From positions 5,122,754 to 5,186,753 of the forward strand of contig JACAUB010000001.1 of assembly GCA_013390605.1 (NCBI GenBank): a DNA stretch of 64,000 bases, written 5' to 3'. The notes below the pieces were generated by a model. The model had not been told where the DNA came from and did not search any database. It saw nothing but the letters and a program-made list of their open reading frames with translations. Numbering within the stretch: position 1 is the stretch's first letter; every line of letters begins with the position of its first letter. Positions 61,481 to 64,000 of this stretch are shown one piece after another. A program made the translations under genes and the position numbers. Source of the stretch: Bacteroidota bacterium. Its GTDB lineage: Bacteria; Bacteroidota; Bacteroidia; Bacteroidales; Cfx3-03.

Positions 61481-63130
61481 CTATTGATGAATAAAATATT
61501 TTAAGTCCTCGACCTTATGCCAATCAGGTAATTCATACCCATTTACATATATTGTGGGTGTAGCCTCAATATTAACCATTTGACACCATTTGTCATGAGA
61601 AGACATAATTTCATCAATCTTGGTGTTTTCAATATCTACCGGGTATCTTTTAATAAAACTATCTACGTCATTTTGTGCCCCGGCATACCATTCTTTGTAT
61701 ATCGGTATTGAATTTTTCATTCCATATTTTAGATAAATGCCTATTAATACTTTTATAGCCCGATTCTTTCTTTTAACAAATAATTTGAATCCCTCGTTAT
61801 CATCTGCTTCATAGTTGCTAACTGCATAAATAATATTTAATCCTAGAAAATCACTGTATTGCATTAACAATGCCTCTAATTTTTGGTGCATTAGTGCACA
61901 AGGTCCGCAGTAAGGATTTGTAACCATGGTTATAACAAAAGCGGCTTCTGGGTTTCCAAATGCAATGCTGTTGACATTCTCGTCTATTTCAACTTTCTTT
62001 TGCGCTTTCAAAATGGCTTCAAAAATATGCTCGTTTGCTTTTATCCTATTAAGTTCTTGCATTGCAGGAGATAACAAATGAGCCTTTTTGATAAACGGGA
62101 TTGAAAACCATAGCCCCATAACAGGTAATGTAAAACATGCAATAGACTGTAGAAGATAATTATATGGTATATTAATTAAATTCAACAGGCTAAAAGAAAT
62201 ACCGGAAGTCAAAAGTGCAATAAAACAAATCCATAATAATATCTGGATACTAAGGCAAAATACGCACCACTGTTTTGCAATTTTGCCCTGGTAATAAACG
62301 CTCCAAACTGTATAAGGCAATGCAGAAATATTGATCCAGAACAATAAATCCTTTACCTGCGGAACAAAAAGAAGGCATAATAGGTTTCCGGCAAAAAATA
62401 CAAAACCAACCTCGCTCCAGCTAATAATGCCAAATAATTTTGCAGCTGGGCTTTCAAGTACATCATTGCAATGGCTATTTGTTTTTGCCAATGCACAAAT
62501 TTTATTTACAAAAGGATTATTCTTGTCTATTGTTTGTATCAATAGCAAAACACTTACGGTGCATCCTGTAATGTAAAGCAATATCAATATGCTATTATTA
62601 ATTGGAGAAATAGAGCTAAATGCAAAATTATCATACGTTAACCAAGCTATGATGCATAATAAAATGGAAATTATAAAAGGAAGTCTTAATCGATCAAAAA
62701 ACTGTTTCCGTTGGTTCAATACAAAATTCTGCTCACAACTTTTTTCAGAAGTTTCAGGAAGAAGCACAACTCCACTCCATAGTTTTGAAAATTCATCTTT
62801 AAGCAGTTTTATTGTTGAACCTTTTTCATTTAGATATTCAACATTGTTGTAGTCAATAGTTGTAACTACAGCAAACTCATGATGGGTTTTAAAATCCATT
62901 TGTGCGAGAAAAGGAGGCTCGAGCTTTAATAAATCAATGGTGTCAAGTTTTAAACTTATGTTTTCAACATTATATTGGTATAAAATATCGCTTACCCCTA
63001 AAAGATTTCCAGCGTTCGGATGAAGTTTAATCAACTCATTCAGATATATATCAGTAAATGGTACTTTTAACCTTGACAATAATGAGGGTATGATTGACCG
63101 TCTTTTCTTTAACTTAAAAAAATTAAACAT
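61481..63130 (-). CDS. Inactive C39-like / VKOR / thioredoxin fusion
   Basis: A 549-residue membrane protein with three parts. Residues 1-125 look like a C39 peptidase (FLAQMDFKTHHEFAVVTTID keeps the His region), but no catalytic Cys exists at the N-terminal position (there VPFTDIYLNELIKLHPNAGN), so it probably only binds leader peptides. Residues about 150-345 are a VKOR domain with Cys212, Cys221 and CVFC (289-292). The last 160 residues are a DsbA-like thioredoxin domain with CGPC at 408-411 (NPYCGPCALMHQ). This is a disulfide-forming machine, here adjacent to the six-Cys peptide gene. Confidence 0.88.
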   Translation of the reverse strand: MFNFFKLKKRRSIIPSLLSRLKVPFTDIYLNELIKLHPNAGNLLGVSDILYQYNVENISLKLDTIDLLKLEPPFLAQMDFKTHHEFAVVTTIDYNNVEYLNEKGSTIKLLKDEFSKLWSGVVLLPETSEKSCEQNFVLNQRKQFFDRLRLPFIISILLCIIAWLTYDNFAFSSISPINNSILILLYITGCTVSVLLLIQTIDKNNPFVNKICALAKTNSHCNDVLESPAAKLFGIISWSEVGFVFFAGNLLCLLFVPQVKDLLFWINISALPYTVWSVYYQGKIAKQWCVFCLSIQILLWICFIALLTSGISFSLLNLINIPYNYLLQSIACFTLPVMGLWFSIPFIKKAHLLSPAMQELNRIKANEHIFEAILKAQKKVEIDENVNSIAFGNPEAAFVITMVTNPYCGPCALMHQKLEALLMQYSDFLGLNIIYAVSNYEADDNEGFKLFVKRKNRAIKVLIGIYLKYGMKNSIPIYKEWYAGAQNDVDSFIKRYPVDIENTKIDEIMSSHDKWCQMVNIEATPTIYVNGYELPDWHKVEDLKYFIHQ

Positions 63131-63325
63131 ATCTCAATTTTAGTATTTACGGTAAAATTATAGTGTTGATAAATAATGATATTTAATATTATATTCTCGT
63201 TAATCTCGCCAATACGTTTATTACTAATTGACACAAAGCTAATATCAGATTTTAAAAGCAGCAATACCTGTTGGTGTGGCTGGTTGAAATCAGGTGTAAA
63301 CAACATTGAATCTGTATACAAGATA

Positions 63326-63682
63326 CTATTTTGACGTTAATGCCAACGTTTCAATCAGACTATAATATTTTTCCATATTTATTTCAAATAATTGTTTTTT
63401 AAATCTGGAAAATGGAACACAAGTGTTTCCTTTGAGAACAATCTTCTGTTTTTTAATACATTCAAAATAAGAACAGTTGATAATAAATGAGTTATGAATC
63501 CTAAAAAAAGTAGGTTTCAATAAATCGGATTCCATTTTTTTAAGGGAATGATTTGCTTCGATTTTATTTAAATTATTGAGATAAATAATCGAATGCTTAT
63601 TAAATGCTTCGATATATAAAATTGTTTTTTCATCAATTAACATCAAACCTTTTTCGGTTTTAATTTTAAGTGGACTAGACAT
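63326..63682 (-). CDS. LytTR DNA-binding regulator
   Basis: A 118-residue protein consisting of one LytTR domain and little else: LMLIDEKTILYIEAFNKHSI, YLNNLNKIEANHSLKKMESD, FFRIHNSFIINCSYFECIKK and the late VPFSRFKKQLFEI. There is no receiver domain, so it is not a standard response regulator; activity may be set by the level of the protein or by a partner. Position at the head of the peptide cluster suggests it controls the cluster, comparable with LytTR regulators of bacteriocin loci. Confidence 0.85.
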   Translation of the reverse strand: MSSPLKIKTEKGLMLIDEKTILYIEAFNKHSIIYLNNLNKIEANHSLKKMESDLLKPTFFRIHNSFIINCSYFECIKKQKIVLKGNTCVPFSRFKKQLFEINMEKYYSLIETLALTSK

Positions 63683-63872
63683 CTTAGTGTGGTTTTAAAA
63701 ATTTATAAATTTTTATATGCTTTTCAGTCTCAACAGCGTTGATATTTATTATTCGCTGCAATATGCTTCATTAGGTTAATGAAATAAAGTGAATTACATA
63801 AAAATTGCTTTTAACCAGGCTAGTGGTCGATATTTGTATATGCTATAAAGACTTATTGATGTGTTAATTTTT

Positions 63873-64000
63873 TTACTCGATCAAAGGAGATTTTAGCTTT
63901 AGCGATTCACTATTGTCTATTTTTAAGCTTATTTTTTCAAAATCATATTGGAATAGATAAGCACTTCGCTTTAAACAAATTTTAGGATTCTGATGATATT
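63873..64000 (-). pseudogene. Truncated second C39-like domain, runs off the window
   Basis: On the minus strand a frame enters at 64000 and ends at 63873: it includes YLFQYDFEKISLKIDNSESL then KLKSPLIE and a stop. It aligns with ILYQYNVENISLKLDTIDLL-KLEPPFLAQ in the protein at 61481, then stops where that domain continues. It is either the end of a truncated paralogue or a short C39-like protein whose start is beyond the window. Confidence 0.55.

Noticed and set aside
63109..63321. Minus-strand frame of 70 codons between the regulator and the VKOR fusion
   Set aside because: Overlaps the VKOR start, has no signal or motif and poor composition.

Overview
The window looks like a chromosome segment from a low-GC member of the Bacteroidota, most likely Bacteroidales. 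The evidence is a TonB/HmuY-type outer-membrane uptake operon, many sites matching the Bacteroidota -7 box TAnnTTTG, a class II (B12-dependent) ribonucleotide reductase, a GG-leader peptide of the Bacteroidales natural-product type, and protein sequences typical of the order. No rRNA and no CRISPR array were seen.

Region 1 (1-9150) is backbone. It holds a heme-uptake-like operon (His-rich small protein, TonB-dependent receptor, HmuY-like lipoprotein), a CorA-type metal channel, asnS, rpoN, a membrane protein and an outer-membrane barrel protein.

Region 2 (about 9.2-25.9 kb) is an accessory island that ends at a CAT-anticodon tRNA (25897-25973) and is strewn with tRNA 3'-end fragments and a duplicated, partly decayed excisionase-like gene. 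From left to right it carries: an AbiEi-like antitoxin/Fic pair whose Fic active site is split by an exact 9-bp tandem duplication and whose upstream region has four 24-bp iterons; a degenerate tRNA-like element; a zinc-finger repeat protein; a GIY-YIG-like protein; a Pycsar-like anti-phage module with one PycTM-type effector and two different class III nucleotide cyclases; an ISL3-family element with a frameshifted transposase and 43-bp perfect terminal repeats; and a four-gene operon (kinase-like protein, nucleoside diphosphate kinase, degenerate-Nudix/SAHH-like fusion, CYTH-domain protein). I know no described system matching that operon, and I consider it the best candidate for something new. 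A remnant resembling the C-terminus of a BREX-associated Lon-like protease lies beside it, consistent with a defence island.

Region 3 (26-52.2 kb) is housekeeping: HAD hydrolase, sigma-54 activator, uracil permease, dusB, CPBP protease, TonB, tRNA-Ser, asparaginase, tatD, glycosyltransferase 9, MBL hydrolase, a very large TolB-like/barrel protein, a cupredoxin lipoprotein, class II RNR, queG-ruvB, two double-domain universal stress proteins, fructose-bisphosphate aldolase, an eIF-2B-like protein and tRNA-Arg.

Region 4 (52.5-64 kb) is a peptide natural-product cluster read leftward: LytTR regulator, C39-like/VKOR/thioredoxin fusion, a Cys-rich GG-leader peptide, TlpA-like thioredoxin, C39 peptidase ABC exporter, HlyD adaptor, glycosyltransferase, LanC-like protein and a second glycosyltransferase, with a convergent third glycosyltransferase. 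Disulfide machinery, glycosyltransferases and a C39 exporter around a six-cysteine core peptide resemble the logic of glycocin clusters. The window ends inside a truncated second copy of the C39-like domain.
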